A stretch of DNA of 64,000 nt. Source: SZUA-430 sp044220975 (lineage in GTDB: Bacteria > Pseudomonadota > Alphaproteobacteria > Micropepsales > Micropepsaceae). The stretch is taken from assembly GCA_044220975.1 (NCBI GenBank), contig JBGAPZ010000007.1:48675-112674 (forward strand), written 5' to 3'. Made by a program: the position numbers and the translations under genes. This document shows positions 7,956 to 16,676 of this stretch, piece by piece (the stretch's first letter is position 1; every line of letters starts with the position of its first letter). The notes below the pieces were generated by a model. The model worked only from the letters and a program-made list of their open reading frames with translations. It did no database searches and was not told the DNA's origin.

Positions 7956-8392
7956 TCGCCGCGCGGCCCCTTGATCCAGGTCGCTTCGAATTTGCCGGTG
8001 TTCGTCGCGGTCTTTCCGTTCGGAAGCTGCGCCGATTGCGTGAACTCACCCGTGTGGATCACGGCGGGGCCGTTGTAGGTGATGTATTCGGTTTTCATGC
8101 CGAACGAAAGCACACGTACGCCAGTGTTCGCTTCGAGCGCTGTGCGAATCGCGTCGCGACCGCGTAGCGGACCGCTTTGGCGTTCCCAAACGCCGTCGGG
8201 CGAATAGGCGCCGGCGATTGCGGACGCATCTTGCGCCGCCATCAATGAGGCAAAGCGCTGCGATGCGGCTTCGATCTGGCGTTCGGTCGTAGGCCCGTAG
8301 GCCACAGGCATCGGTTGATACGGTTTATCCAACAGCATTTGCTCGCAGCCAGCGAGCGACAACGCGACGAGCAGAACGGCAATACGCTTCAT
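7919..8392 (-). CDS. SnoaL/DUF4440-like lipoprotein (NTF2 fold)
   Basis: 157 residues. The N-terminus is a lipoprotein signal with lipobox LSLAGC (Cys16). The rest fits the NTF2-like SnoaL/DUF4440 fold: ASQRFASLMAAQDASAIAGAYSPDGVW, then GRDAIRTAL, then TGKFEATWIKGPRGEWWIHRM. Many proteins of this fold bind or convert small ligands, but many have no known reaction. Its ATG overlaps the thiolase stop (TGATG), so the two are translationally coupled. Location is predicted as membrane-anchored in the periplasm. Confidence 0.8.
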   Translation of the reverse strand: MKRIAVLLVALSLAGCEQMLLDKPYQPMPVAYGPTTERQIEAASQRFASLMAAQDASAIAGAYSPDGVWERQSGPLRGRDAIRTALEANTGVRVLSFGMKTEYITYNGPAVIHTGEFTQSAQLPNGKTATNTGKFEATWIKGPRGEWWIHRMSFRPK

Positions 8393-9576
8393 CAGTTCAC
8401 GACCTCAAACAGCCCGGCCGCGCCCATGCCGCCGCCGATGCACATTGTGACAACCACGTTCTTGGCTTTGCGGCGGCGCCCTTCGATCAGCGCGTGGCCG
8501 GCGAGGCGCGCGCCGGTCATGCCGAAGGGGTGGCCGATCGAGATCGAACCGCCGTTGACGTTTAACTTTTCGTGCGGGATGTCGAGGCGATCCATGCAGT
8601 ATATCACTTGGCTCGCGAACGCCTCGTTCAACTCCCACAAGTCGATGTCATTGACCTTCAGGCCATGGCGCTGCAGCAGGCGCGGCACGGCGAAAACGGG
8701 ACCGATTCCCATTTCATCTGGCTCGCAACCGGCAACCGCAAAGCCTTTGAAGATACCGAGCGGTTTTAGATTCCGCTTCGCCGCTTCCTTCGCCTCCATC
8801 AACACGGCGGCCGAGGCGCCGTCCGAGAGTTGGCTGGCATTGCCTGCCGTGACGAACTTGTCGCCGCCCTTTACGGGCTTCAGCGAAGCGAGCGCTTCAT
8901 ACGTCGTGTCGGGGCGATTGCATTCGTCTTTGGTGACCGTGTAGGGCACGTTCTTCGTTTCGCCGGTTTCCTTGCTCACTGTTGTCATGACCGTTTCCAT
9001 CGGCACGATTTCGTCGGCGAACTTGTTCGCCTGTTGGGCAGCCGCCGTGCGCCTTTGGCTTTCGTAGGAGAAGCGGTCTTGCCGTTCCCGGCTGATGTTG
9101 TAGCGCGCGGCGACAATGTCGGCGGTGTCGATCATCGGCATCCAGAGGGCCGGGTACGTCTGCATCAGCTTTTCTTCGGTGATGCGATTGACGTTCAAAG
9201 TCCCTTGAACCAGCGAGATCGACTCGACGCCGGCGCCCATCGCGATCGGCACGCCTTCGTTGACAATACGTCCGGCGGCGACTGCGATCGCTTGTAAGCC
9301 CGACGAGCAAAAGCGGTTGATCGTTGTGCCCGACGTCGTCACTGGGCAGCCCGCCCAAATCGCGGCGAGGCGACCGACGTTTTGACCCGTCGCACCTTCA
9401 GGCAACCCGCAGCCCATGATTACGTCTTCGACGTCGCCCGGATCGATCTTCGCACGCTCAATCGCGTGCTTCACCGCGTGACCGGCCATCGCGGCGCCGT
9501 GGGTGTTGTTAAAGCCGCCGCGATATGATTTCGCCAAACCCGTCCGGGCCGTCGATACGACCACCGCTTCGCGCAT
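8392..9576 (-). CDS. Acetyl-CoA C-acyltransferase (thiolase)
   Basis: 394 residues from ATG 9576, with GGGAGG seven bases upstream. In-frame sequence upstream to 9732 is not thiolase-like. The acylated Cys is C90 (INRFCSSG), the conserved His lies in SIGHPFGMTG, and the second catalytic Cys is in TMCIGGGMG. Thiolases cleave 3-ketoacyl-CoA with CoA in beta-oxidation, or run the reverse condensation. The gene begins a minus-strand unit with the SnoaL-like lipoprotein and DUF1330, divergent from the haloalkane dehalogenase. Chain-length preference cannot be read from sequence. Confidence 0.93.
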   Translation of the reverse strand: MREAVVVSTARTGLAKSYRGGFNNTHGAAMAGHAVKHAIERAKIDPGDVEDVIMGCGLPEGATGQNVGRLAAIWAGCPVTTSGTTINRFCSSGLQAIAVAAGRIVNEGVPIAMGAGVESISLVQGTLNVNRITEEKLMQTYPALWMPMIDTADIVAARYNISRERQDRFSYESQRRTAAAQQANKFADEIVPMETVMTTVSKETGETKNVPYTVTKDECNRPDTTYEALASLKPVKGGDKFVTAGNASQLSDGASAAVLMEAKEAAKRNLKPLGIFKGFAVAGCEPDEMGIGPVFAVPRLLQRHGLKVNDIDLWELNEAFASQVIYCMDRLDIPHEKLNVNGGSISIGHPFGMTGARLAGHALIEGRRRKAKNVVVTMCIGGGMGAAGLFEVVN

Positions 9577-9704
9577 GAAGAGCCTCCCAGATGCCCAATG
9601 TAATTGCGTTGGCCGCACGTTAGCCCCATGACGGCGCGCTTGGCGAGAGGGATTGTGCATGGTCTGCGCCCCGGCCAAAGTGCGGGAGACTGAGGAGAAT
9701 GACG

Positions 9705-10601
9705 ATGGCGCGCACAGAGGCCCTGAGGACACCGGACGAACGCTTCGCCGGGTTGCCCGGCTATTCGTTCAAACCGCACTATATGGACGATCTTGCGGGC
9801 TACGAGGGTCTGCGGCTGCACTACTTGGATGAAGGTCAGCCTGGCGGGCGCGTGGTCTTGTGCCTCCATGGGGAACCGACATGGGCCTATCTTTATCGCA
9901 AGATGATCCCGGTGTTTGTGAGCGCGGGACATCGCGCGATTGCGCCGGATTTTTTCGGTTTCGGTCGCTCGGACAAACCGGTCGAGGACAGCGCCTACTC
10001 GTTCGGGTTCCATCGGGCAACGCTGCTTCGATTCATCGAGCGGCTGAACCTCAAAAACATCACGCTGGTCGTGCAGGACTGGGGCGGCCTATTGGGGCTC
10101 ACCCTACCGATGGAGATGCCTGAACGGTTTGAGCGGCTACTCGTGATGAACACGACGCTTGCCGTCGGCGAAACGCCGGGGGCTGGGTTCGACGGCTGGA
10201 AGGGTTATGTCAGGGCTAACCCGGATCTAAAAGTCGGCGCGCTCATGAAACGCAGCACGCCCGGATTGAGCGATGCGGAAGCGGCGGCCTACGACGCACC
10301 GTTTCCCGATCAGCGGTACAAGGCCGGCGTTAGGCGTTTTCCGGAACTCGTCATGGTGTCGCCGGAAATGGAGGGTGTCGACATTTCCAGACGCGCCGCC
10401 TCTTGGTGGTCGCAAGAATGGCGCGGTCAGACGTTCATGGCCGTCGGCATGAAGGACCCTGTGCTGGGACCACCGGTGATGGCCGCGCTTCGAAAGACGA
10501 TCCGCGGCTGCCCTGCCCCGCTTGAAATTCCGGAGGGTGGCCATTTTGTGCAGGAATGGGGCGAGGAGATCGCGCGGGGTGCGCTGAAGGCGTTCGGCTA
10601 G
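9705..10601 (+). CDS. Haloalkane dehalogenase (subfamily I-like)
   Basis: 298 residues from ATG 9705. GAGGAG is 7 bases before this ATG, whereas the in-frame ATG at 9699 lies too close to it. The alpha/beta-hydrolase core has HGEPTW as oxyanion segment and D125 as nucleophile (VVQDWGG). The catalytic acid is D251 (GMKDPVLG) and the base H280 (GGHFVQE). Halide-binding Trp candidates are W126 and cap-domain W165 (DGWKGY). The acid placed after strand 7 fits subfamily I. It would hydrolyse carbon-halogen bonds to an alcohol plus halide. Relatives with this sequence often show other or weak activities, so natural dehalogenation is likely but unproven. Confidence 0.87.
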   Translation: MARTEALRTPDERFAGLPGYSFKPHYMDDLAGYEGLRLHYLDEGQPGGRVVLCLHGEPTWAYLYRKMIPVFVSAGHRAIAPDFFGFGRSDKPVEDSAYSFGFHRATLLRFIERLNLKNITLVVQDWGGLLGLTLPMEMPERFERLLVMNTTLAVGETPGAGFDGWKGYVRANPDLKVGALMKRSTPGLSDAEAAAYDAPFPDQRYKAGVRRFPELVMVSPEMEGVDISRRAASWWSQEWRGQTFMAVGMKDPVLGPPVMAALRKTIRGCPAPLEIPEGGHFVQEWGEEIARGALKAFG

Positions 10602-11062
10602 TTCGTCCCTGCGATGCCGCCGGAGGAGCCAATGTCGCGCTTGGCGGCAACGACGGTGACCGTGTAGCCGGCGATGACGTCGACGAGTTGCATCATCATG
10701 AGGATGAAGAACGTCGAGTTCATGAAGCCTTTGACGATCAGGAATTCGAGCAGGAACAGAATGAACGCGAGCGCTGCAATCGCGTGATTGACGAGCGAGA
10801 TCGTGTCCGTCCGCGTCGACTTGATGATTTCGAAGAACAAGATCACGACGCCCAGGACGATGATCAGATCGCCGGGCGAGAGGTTCCACGAATCGCCGGA
10901 TAGGCCGTGGATCGTGAAGATCGTCGAGCTGAGCCAGCCCTTCAGATCGTCGCCACCCAGGCCGGTGAGGACCATGAAGTTCAAGAACAGGATCGGCAAC
11001 GCTAGAAGCGGGAAGACGTCGAACAAGGCGTAGAAGGGCGACGGGCCGACTTTGCGGGGCAT
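10598..11062 (-). CDS. Four-helix membrane protein, unknown function
   Basis: 154 residues with four hydrophobic helices (about 10-35, 62-80, 90-110 and 117-138). Its 3' end overlaps the convergent dehalogenase gene by four bases. The stretch FILMMMQLVDVIAGYTVTVVAAKRD near the C-terminus and the SGGIAG tail look like conserved alphaproteobacterial membrane proteins annotated only as hypothetical. No catalytic or transport motif is seen. Confidence 0.7.
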   Translation of the reverse strand: MPRKVGPSPFYALFDVFPLLALPILFLNFMVLTGLGGDDLKGWLSSTIFTIHGLSGDSWNLSPGDLIIVLGVVILFFEIIKSTRTDTISLVNHAIAALAFILFLLEFLIVKGFMNSTFFILMMMQLVDVIAGYTVTVVAAKRDIGSSGGIAGTN

Positions 11063-11136
11063 GGCTGATCCTCATGGCGAAGCAAGCCAGAGTCTGACCA
11101 CACGACGGTGCGCCTGTCGAGCGGGTGAGGCCGGCC

Positions 11137-11973
11137 TCAAGCGATGCGATAGATTCGCGGTTGGCCGGCCAACGTCTTGTCGACGGCGGCGAGTTCTTCC
11201 GGGTTCAGCACCGCGCGGTCGAAGAGCGCGCGGCATTGCGCGAGTTCGGCAAGACCGTCGACGTCGATGATAGCGCCGTCGATCCAATCTAGAGCGCGCA
11301 TGTAGGCGAGGCAGAGATCGATTGGGCTTTCGCGACCGAGGTCGCGGGCAAGGCCCGAGATACGCTCGGCGTCGATGCGGCTTGGGGTGGCTGCTGCTCG
11401 CGCGTGTACCGTCACCCACGGTCGCTCGGCTAGGGCTTCGGCGACGGCTGGCGCGCGCCAGCGTCGATCGAACGGCGTGAAGGCTATCTGAACGTGGCGA
11501 ATGTCCGGATCGTTCAAGGCGACCAACGCTTCATTCGGTTCGCGAACGCAAATTCCGACATCGTAAATCGTGCCGTGGTCGCGCAAGCGCTTGATCGTGT
11601 GCCAAACGACGCCCGCGTGAGAGTTCATGTGACGGGTGTCGTCCAGCAACAGCGCATCGAGGCGGTCGGTGCGCAGCCGCGCGCACGAGCGGTAGATACT
11701 GTCGATGAGGGCACGGCGAACAGTGCCTGTGTCGTGGTCGTTGATCGGCGCGATTTTGGTTGAGATGCGTACGCCCTTCATGCCTGGAAGGGCTGCTGCA
11801 ATCTGCGGCTCGCTGGACGTTTCGGCCGACTGCGAGTCGATCCAACCGATGCCTGCGCTAAGGCCCGCGCGAACGAGCTTCAACGCCTCCTCTGGCGCGA
11901 GTGCGCCCAGGGCGGCGGTGCCCAAAACCAGTTCAGCGGGTAAACGTGCGGTGTTCATCTTGCGGGTGAGCAT
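11137..11973 (-). CDS. Degenerate aldo/keto reductase-fold protein
   Basis: 278 residues with an AKR (beta/alpha)8 layout. GTAALGALAPEEALKLVRAGLSAGI is the N-terminal strand/helix, and IDSQSAETSSE replaces the usual DTAPxYGxSE. ISTKI carries the Lys, and LDALLLDD stands where LDLLLLHDP is normal. The catalytic Asp and Lys remain, but the Tyr has become Glu and the His has become Asp. Classic NADPH carbonyl reduction is therefore unlikely. ATG 11958 is an alternative start. It lies upstream of the small membrane protein on the same strand. A non-enzymatic or altered role is inference. Confidence 0.75.
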   Translation of the reverse strand: MLTRKMNTARLPAELVLGTAALGALAPEEALKLVRAGLSAGIGWIDSQSAETSSEPQIAAALPGMKGVRISTKIAPINDHDTGTVRRALIDSIYRSCARLRTDRLDALLLDDTRHMNSHAGVVWHTIKRLRDHGTIYDVGICVREPNEALVALNDPDIRHVQIAFTPFDRRWRAPAVAEALAERPWVTVHARAAATPSRIDAERISGLARDLGRESPIDLCLAYMRALDWIDGAIIDVDGLAELAQCRALFDRAVLNPEELAAVDKTLAGQPRIYRIA

Positions 11974-12007
11974 CGCAGCAAATCGTATGCGGATGCTTAA
12001 TCGCGGA

Positions 12008-12454
12008 TCAGACCTTCGGCCAGATTTTCCAGACCGCGGTCGCTGAGAAGATGATCCTATCGTCGATCCTGAAGTCGGCGCGCATAAACACGATCTCGCG
12101 GGTCTTGCGCACGACTTCCGGGCGGCAAGCGACCAGGTCGCCGACGCTCGCCGGGCTCAAGAAGTTCGACTGTTGGCTGACGGTGACGCAAGGGGCGCGG
12201 TCGGTTGCGACCCAAAGCGCGTAACCCAGTGCCGCGTCGGCGAATGTCAGGAGAGCGCCGCCGTGGGCGATCCCGGCTGCGTTCGTGTGGCGGTCGTCGA
12301 CGATGAAGGCGAACTCATGCGTGCCGCCCACGGAGCGATGGAAGTATGGGCCGAGAAAGGCTTCGAACGGATCGAACTGCTCGGCGTAGTCCCAACCTGG
12401 TGGAAGGGCGACCTCGCGCGCGGGCTTGAGCGGTGTGAAATTGTAGCCTTCCAC
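12008..12454 (-). CDS. PaaI-family hotdog thioesterase (copy 1)
   Basis: 148 residues from a GTG that overlaps the stop of the upstream thioesterase (TAGTG). The hotdog signature is NAAGIAHGGALLTFADAALGYA, whose HGG is followed by an acidic helix, and the C-terminal strand is FSATAVWKIWP. These enzymes hydrolyse acyl- or aryl-CoA esters in the cytoplasm, often to free trapped CoA. It differs from the neighbouring copy enough that the two probably have different substrates or form a heteromer. Confidence 0.83.
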   Translation of the reverse strand: MEGYNFTPLKPAREVALPPGWDYAEQFDPFEAFLGPYFHRSVGGTHEFAFIVDDRHTNAAGIAHGGALLTFADAALGYALWVATDRAPCVTVSQQSNFLSPASVGDLVACRPEVVRKTREIVFMRADFRIDDRIIFSATAVWKIWPKV

Positions 12455-12867
12455 TATTCCGTTCCCACGATCTTCCAGATGCCGGTGGCGGTCAGAATGG
12501 GCTTGCCTTCGACCGCGAGAGTGCAGGAGATGAAGACGATCGAGCGCGTTCGCCGCGTTATCGTCGCCTGCCCCCGGATGCGATCGGCGAGGCGTGCCGG
12601 GCCGATTAGGTCGCAGTTCAACGAGATCGTCATAGCCATTTGGCCGTCCAGCGCGTCGCGGACGCTTCTGCCCATCACGATGTCGGCGAGCGCCATCGCC
12701 ATGCCGCCGTGCAACGATTGGCCGCCGTTCAAGTGGATGTCGCGAACGTCGAACAGGAACTCGGCCTTGTCGGGCGACTGCCAGACAGGACCGACATATT
12801 TGTTGAAGCCCGCTTCGCCGAATACGGCGGTGTAGCCCGCGGGCGCAGGCTTTGCTGCTGTCGTCAT
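12454..12867 (-). CDS. PaaI-family hotdog thioesterase (copy 2)
   Basis: 137 residues with the hotdog core NGGQSLHGGMAMALADIVMG and the C-terminal strand ILTATGIWKIV. It lies between the crotonase gene (10 bases upstream) and thioesterase copy 1 (1-base stop/start overlap), so the three form one operon. A thioesterase pair beside a dienoyl-CoA-isomerase-like protein suggests handling of unsaturated acyl-CoAs, perhaps clearing dead-end intermediates. That pathway role is inferred from context only. Confidence 0.83.
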   Translation of the reverse strand: MTTAAKPAPAGYTAVFGEAGFNKYVGPVWQSPDKAEFLFDVRDIHLNGGQSLHGGMAMALADIVMGRSVRDALDGQMAMTISLNCDLIGPARLADRIRGQATITRRTRSIVFISCTLAVEGKPILTATGIWKIVGTE

Positions 12868-12876
12868 CGCTGGTGC

Positions 12877-13719
12877 TTACATCGCCTTACGGATCGGCGG
12901 CAGGTCTTCGTAGACGGGTTCGCGTTTCTCTTGCTTTGCCTTGAAGCTTTCGGCCATGTCGATGTTGGCGGAGAACATGCCTGCTTGCCAGGTCGCGATG
13001 TAATCGAGGCCGTCGGCAATCGAGTGGTCGCGGGCGTAGTTGATCATCACCTTCGAACCGTGCACGGCGAGCGGCGACTTCAACGCGATTTCGCGGGCCA
13101 ACGTGAGTACGTGGTCGAGCATTTGTTCTTGGCTGTCGAAGAGTTCGTTTACGAAGCCAAGGTCGTAAGCTTTCTTCGCGAGCAAACGGCGGCCCGAGTA
13201 GGCGAGTTCGCGCACGAGGCCTTGCGGCAGTAGATGGCAAAGGCGCGGGAACGTGCCGACGTCGGCCGTCATCGCGAGGTTGATTTCCTGGATTACGAAG
13301 AACGCGTCTTTCGTGGCGTAGCGCATGTCGGCGCAGGTGCTGAGGTCGACGGCGCCGCCGATGCAGCCGCCCTGTACCGCCAGCAACACCGGCATGCGGG
13401 CGTCATCGAGGCACGAGAACGAGCGCTGCAGGCGTGCCGCCTCGCCGCGCAGACCGAGACGCGCGCGGGCGGGTTCGCGTGCGCTGCCGCCGACGCCCTG
13501 CCCGTCCGTGAAGACCGAGAGGTCCATGCCGGCCGAGAAGTGCTTGCCGGTCGAGGAGATGACGATCGCGCGGGCCGAGGCCTCGTCGTTGATCTTGTTC
13601 ACGATCTCGGGGAGTTCGTTCCAGAATGCGCGGTTCATGGTGTTGAACGCGTCGGGGCGCTTCAGCTGGATGTGTGCAACCTTGTCTTTGGTTTCGACGT
13701 TGAAGCAGGTGTAGGTCAT
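12877..13719 (-). CDS. Crotonase-family enzyme, delta3,5-delta2,4-dienoyl-CoA isomerase-like
   Basis: 280 residues of crotonase fold. The CoA-binding loop is GKHFSAGMDLSVF and the oxyanion turn is GGCIGGAVDLST. Three acidic residues fit the ECH1 pattern: Asp in AVDLST, Glu in FFVIQEINL and Asp in TADVGTF. This differs from the two-Glu pattern of plain enoyl-CoA hydratases. ECH1 enzymes move double bonds during beta-oxidation of odd-position unsaturated fatty acids. The gene begins the operon with the two thioesterases. Specific activity is likely but not certain. Confidence 0.85.
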   Translation of the reverse strand: MTYTCFNVETKDKVAHIQLKRPDAFNTMNRAFWNELPEIVNKINDEASARAIVISSTGKHFSAGMDLSVFTDGQGVGGSAREPARARLGLRGEAARLQRSFSCLDDARMPVLLAVQGGCIGGAVDLSTCADMRYATKDAFFVIQEINLAMTADVGTFPRLCHLLPQGLVRELAYSGRRLLAKKAYDLGFVNELFDSQEQMLDHVLTLAREIALKSPLAVHGSKVMINYARDHSIADGLDYIATWQAGMFSANIDMAESFKAKQEKREPVYEDLPPIRKAM

Positions 13720-13877
13720 GGAGGCGATCCTTCATGCGATTTGAATGACAATGTGCCGTTCATAGCACGCAGGTGAGCACGCCCCAATTGCCGCAGATTG
13801 CTGCGGCTGGACACGCCAAGTCCTATTCCTTATAACCCCGGGCCTTCGCGCCTGCCGGTTCGGTTTGGCGACGATCA

Positions 13878-13953
<76 letters not shown>

Positions 13954-13954
13954 C

Positions 13955-13980
13955 CCTTCGCCTGCGAAGCATAGCGAAGG
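13955..13980. repeat. Inverted repeat after tRNA-Phe
   Basis: Arms CCTTCGC (13955-13961) and GCGAAGG (13974-13980) flank 12 bases directly after the tRNA CCA. It could end the tRNA transcript or be one copy of a dispersed palindromic element. There is no T-run, so I do not call it a Rho-independent terminator. The rest of the gap to 14041 is GC-rich with nothing recognisable. Confidence 0.45.
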
Positions 13981-14041
13981 CTGCCGCGCCGAAGCCCGCA
14001 GGGGCGAGGGCGGGCGACGCAAACTACGGCTCGGGAAGCCC

Positions 14042-16102
14042 TCACCAGATCCGAATACGTTCGCTGGGTGCGAGATAGAGGCGATCGTTCGGTTGCACGT
14101 CGAAGGCCTCGTACCAAGCGTCACTGTTGCGGACAACGCCGTTGACGCGAAATTCTGTCGGACTGTGCGGGTCGCTGACGATGTCTCGACGGAGTTGAGC
14201 CTCGCGGACCTTGCCCCGATAGGTTTGCGCCCACGACAGGAAGAAGCGTTGTGTGCCGGTAAAGCCGTCGCGTACCGGCGCAGAGGTCCCCCCAAGCGAC
14301 AAGCGATACGCATCGAACGCGATGGCGAGGCCGATGTTGTCGGCAATGTTTTCGCCCAGCGTCGTCTTTCCGTTGAGGTGGAGACCGGGTAGCGGTTCAT
14401 AGCGTTCGTATTGCTGCGCCAATTCGCTGGTGCGCGCCGTGAACCTTTCTAGGTCCGCCGCTGTCCACCAGGAGCGGAGCACGCCGTTTTCGTCGGACTT
14501 CGAACCTTGGTCATCGAAGCCGTGGCTGATTTCGTGGCCGATGACTCCGCCGATCCCACCGAAGTTCACCGCCGCATCCGCTTCAGAATCGAAATAAGGC
14601 GCTTGCAGAATTGCAGCCGGGAAGACGATCTCATTGAAGAAGGAGTTGTAGTAGGCGTTCACCGTTTGCGGCGTGATGCCCCACTCTTCCCGGTCTGCCG
14701 GGCGGTCGAGGCGTGCGACGCGGCGGCGCCAATCCCACAACCGCGCTCGCGCCCGATTGCCGAGCGCATCGCCCGGCCGGATATCTAGCGTGGAATAGTC
14801 GCGCCATTTATCCGGATAGCCGATTTTGATTCGCAAGCGTTCGAGCTTGCGCAATGCCGTCGGTTTCGTTTGCGGCGACATCCAACCGGTGGCGTCGATG
14901 CGGGCGCGAAACGCGGCGCGTAGGGCTACCACCAGGGCACGCACCTGCGTCTTTGCGGATGGCGGGAAGTGGCGCGCAACGTAGAGCCGCCCAACCGCCT
15001 CACCCAGCGCGGTGTTCACCGCAGCTATCGCACGCTTCCACCGTTCGCTCTTGGCTGGCCTGCCCGTCAGCGTTCGTCCGTTGAAATCGAAGGCTAGATC
15101 GTCGAAGGCTTGCGGCAGCACGTCGGCGGCTGCGTTCAAGTAGTGGAAGGTCAGATAGTCGCGCCATTGCGCCACCGGCGTCGCACGGAACAGCTTCGCC
15201 AAGGCGGCAATTGCATCGGGCTGCTTCGTCCCGAAGCGATCGTGCTGACCGATGTCCAGCGCATCGAACGCATCATCCCACGGAAAGTCCGGCGCGAGCT
15301 CTAAAAGTTGTGCGCGCGATTTTGGATTGTGGGTGAGATCGCGATCGGCGACACGCTCCGCCGTCCAGTGCAGTTCGGCGATGCGTGTTTCCAAAGAGAA
15401 GACCGCATGCGCGGACGCCGCGGGATCGGGCAATGAGGCCAGAGCTAACAAGTTGGCGATGTAGGTTTGGTATTTGGTGCGGGCTTCGACGAAATTCGCT
15501 TCGGGTCGAAGATAGTAGTCCCGGCTGGGCAGACCCAATCCACCTTGCGAAATGTTGACGACGTATCGATCCGGATCTTCGTCATCGGCCCAGATATCGA
15601 TCGACATCGGACCGCGTGCGCCAAGGTCGCGGCTCACGCAGAGCCGCGCAATTTCTTCGTGAGAGGTGGCGGACGAAATTGCTGCGAGGTCAGCCTTCGC
15701 CGGCGCCAGGCCCTGCCGTTCGATTGCCGCGACATCGAGATAAGCGTGATAGCAATCGGCGATCTTGCGCGCTTCCGATCCCGGCGCTTGAGTGCGTGAG
15801 ACAAGCGCGTCGAGGATCGCTCTGACATCGTTCTCAGCCTTCGCGCGCAACTCAAAGAACGGTCCCCAGGAGGAACGGTCGGCTGGAATCTCCGTGGTCT
15901 GAAGCCAGCGGCCGCCTGCATAGCGAAAGAAGTCGTCGCCTGGACGCACGGCCGTATCCATTCCGGCAAGATCAAAACCCCACGGCGCGATTATGGGTTG
16001 CTGCGCCAACGCGAACGCGCGCGTGTGACACGCAAGCAACGAGAGGCCTGTGCCCGCAAGCAAGGCCCGCCGCGTTAGTCTTGCTGTGAGTTCACTTTTC
16101 AA
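14042..16102 (-). CDS. M13-family zinc metallopeptidase (neprilysin-like), exported
   Basis: 686 residues from TTG 16102. A GTG at 16144 is in frame but falls inside the operator-like palindrome. The N-terminus holds a twin-arginine-like signal (TRRALLAGTGLSLLACHTRAFA). The M13 N-domain (PWGFDLAGMDTAVRPGDDFFRYAGGRW) is followed by the catalytic domain. The zinc motif HEISH covers residues 523-527, with the third ligand Glu in GENIADNIG, and NAYYNSFFNEIVFPAAIL precedes it as usual. Length is normal for the family. It should degrade small peptides in the periplasm. It is divergent from the MarR regulator, which may control it. Confidence 0.92.
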   Translation of the reverse strand: MKSELTARLTRRALLAGTGLSLLACHTRAFALAQQPIIAPWGFDLAGMDTAVRPGDDFFRYAGGRWLQTTEIPADRSSWGPFFELRAKAENDVRAILDALVSRTQAPGSEARKIADCYHAYLDVAAIERQGLAPAKADLAAISSATSHEEIARLCVSRDLGARGPMSIDIWADDEDPDRYVVNISQGGLGLPSRDYYLRPEANFVEARTKYQTYIANLLALASLPDPAASAHAVFSLETRIAELHWTAERVADRDLTHNPKSRAQLLELAPDFPWDDAFDALDIGQHDRFGTKQPDAIAALAKLFRATPVAQWRDYLTFHYLNAAADVLPQAFDDLAFDFNGRTLTGRPAKSERWKRAIAAVNTALGEAVGRLYVARHFPPSAKTQVRALVVALRAAFRARIDATGWMSPQTKPTALRKLERLRIKIGYPDKWRDYSTLDIRPGDALGNRARARLWDWRRRVARLDRPADREEWGITPQTVNAYYNSFFNEIVFPAAILQAPYFDSEADAAVNFGGIGGVIGHEISHGFDDQGSKSDENGVLRSWWTAADLERFTARTSELAQQYERYEPLPGLHLNGKTTLGENIADNIGLAIAFDAYRLSLGGTSAPVRDGFTGTQRFFLSWAQTYRGKVREAQLRRDIVSDPHSPTEFRVNGVVRNSDAWYEAFDVQPNDRLYLAPSERIRIW

Positions 16103-16134
16103 AATCTCTTGTCGCTCGCACGTGGACCGCATAT

Positions 16135-16148
16135 AGGTAGGCACCTAC
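16135..16148. promoter_or_regulatory. Candidate MarR operator
   Basis: Arms GTAGG (16137-16141) and CCTAC (16144-16148) around a 2-base centre form a near-perfect palindrome. It lies 10 bases before the MarR start codon and in the gap to the divergent metallopeptidase. MarR proteins usually bind such sites in shared divergent promoters. Confidence 0.45.
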
Positions 16149-16157
16149 GGAGTTTGC

Positions 16158-16676
16158 ATGTCAAGGGTATCGACCAAGACGGCCTTGCCGCGCGCAAAGG
16201 AGCGCAACGAAGGTGGCAGCGTCATTGCCGCGCATTTGCGTCGGTTGTCCGAACGGCTCGATCGGGATGCCAACCAGGTTTATTCCCAGCTTGGCGTCCC
16301 CTTCGAACAACGCTGGATGGGCGTTCTCGATTTGCTCGTCCGGTTGGGGCCGCGGTCTGTCGGCGAAATCGCGCACGATCTGAAAATCAGCCACCCCTCG
16401 GTGAGCCAGACGCGTGGTTCGCTTATGGCGTCGAAGTTACTGGCGGAGCGCGCTGATCCAAACGACGGGCGAAGGCGCGTTCTTTATTTGACAGCGAAGG
16501 GCGAACGGCTGATCGAGAGGTTGAAGCCCGTTTGGGTCGCGCTGGAACAAGCCGGTCAGGAGCTCAACGACGAAGCGGGCAATATCGTCGTGCTTCTCAA
16601 GCGGCTTGAATACGCACTCGATCACCAATCGATTCTGGATCGCGTCGACAAGATATTGAATGAGACCGGTGGCTAG
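16158..16676 (+). CDS. MarR-family transcriptional regulator
   Basis: 172 residues with GGAG five bases before the ATG. The winged helix is complete: LLVRLGPRSVGEIAHDLKISHPSVSQTRGSLMASKLLAERAD, with the wing DPNDGRRRVLYLTAKG. The C-terminal helix forms the dimer interface. It probably represses itself and the divergent M13 peptidase by binding the palindrome between them. The ligand is unknown. Its end overlaps the convergent DUF2332 gene by four bases. Confidence 0.9.
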   Translation: MSRVSTKTALPRAKERNEGGSVIAAHLRRLSERLDRDANQVYSQLGVPFEQRWMGVLDLLVRLGPRSVGEIAHDLKISHPSVSQTRGSLMASKLLAERADPNDGRRRVLYLTAKGERLIERLKPVWVALEQAGQELNDEAGNIVVLLKRLEYALDHQSILDRVDKILNETGG

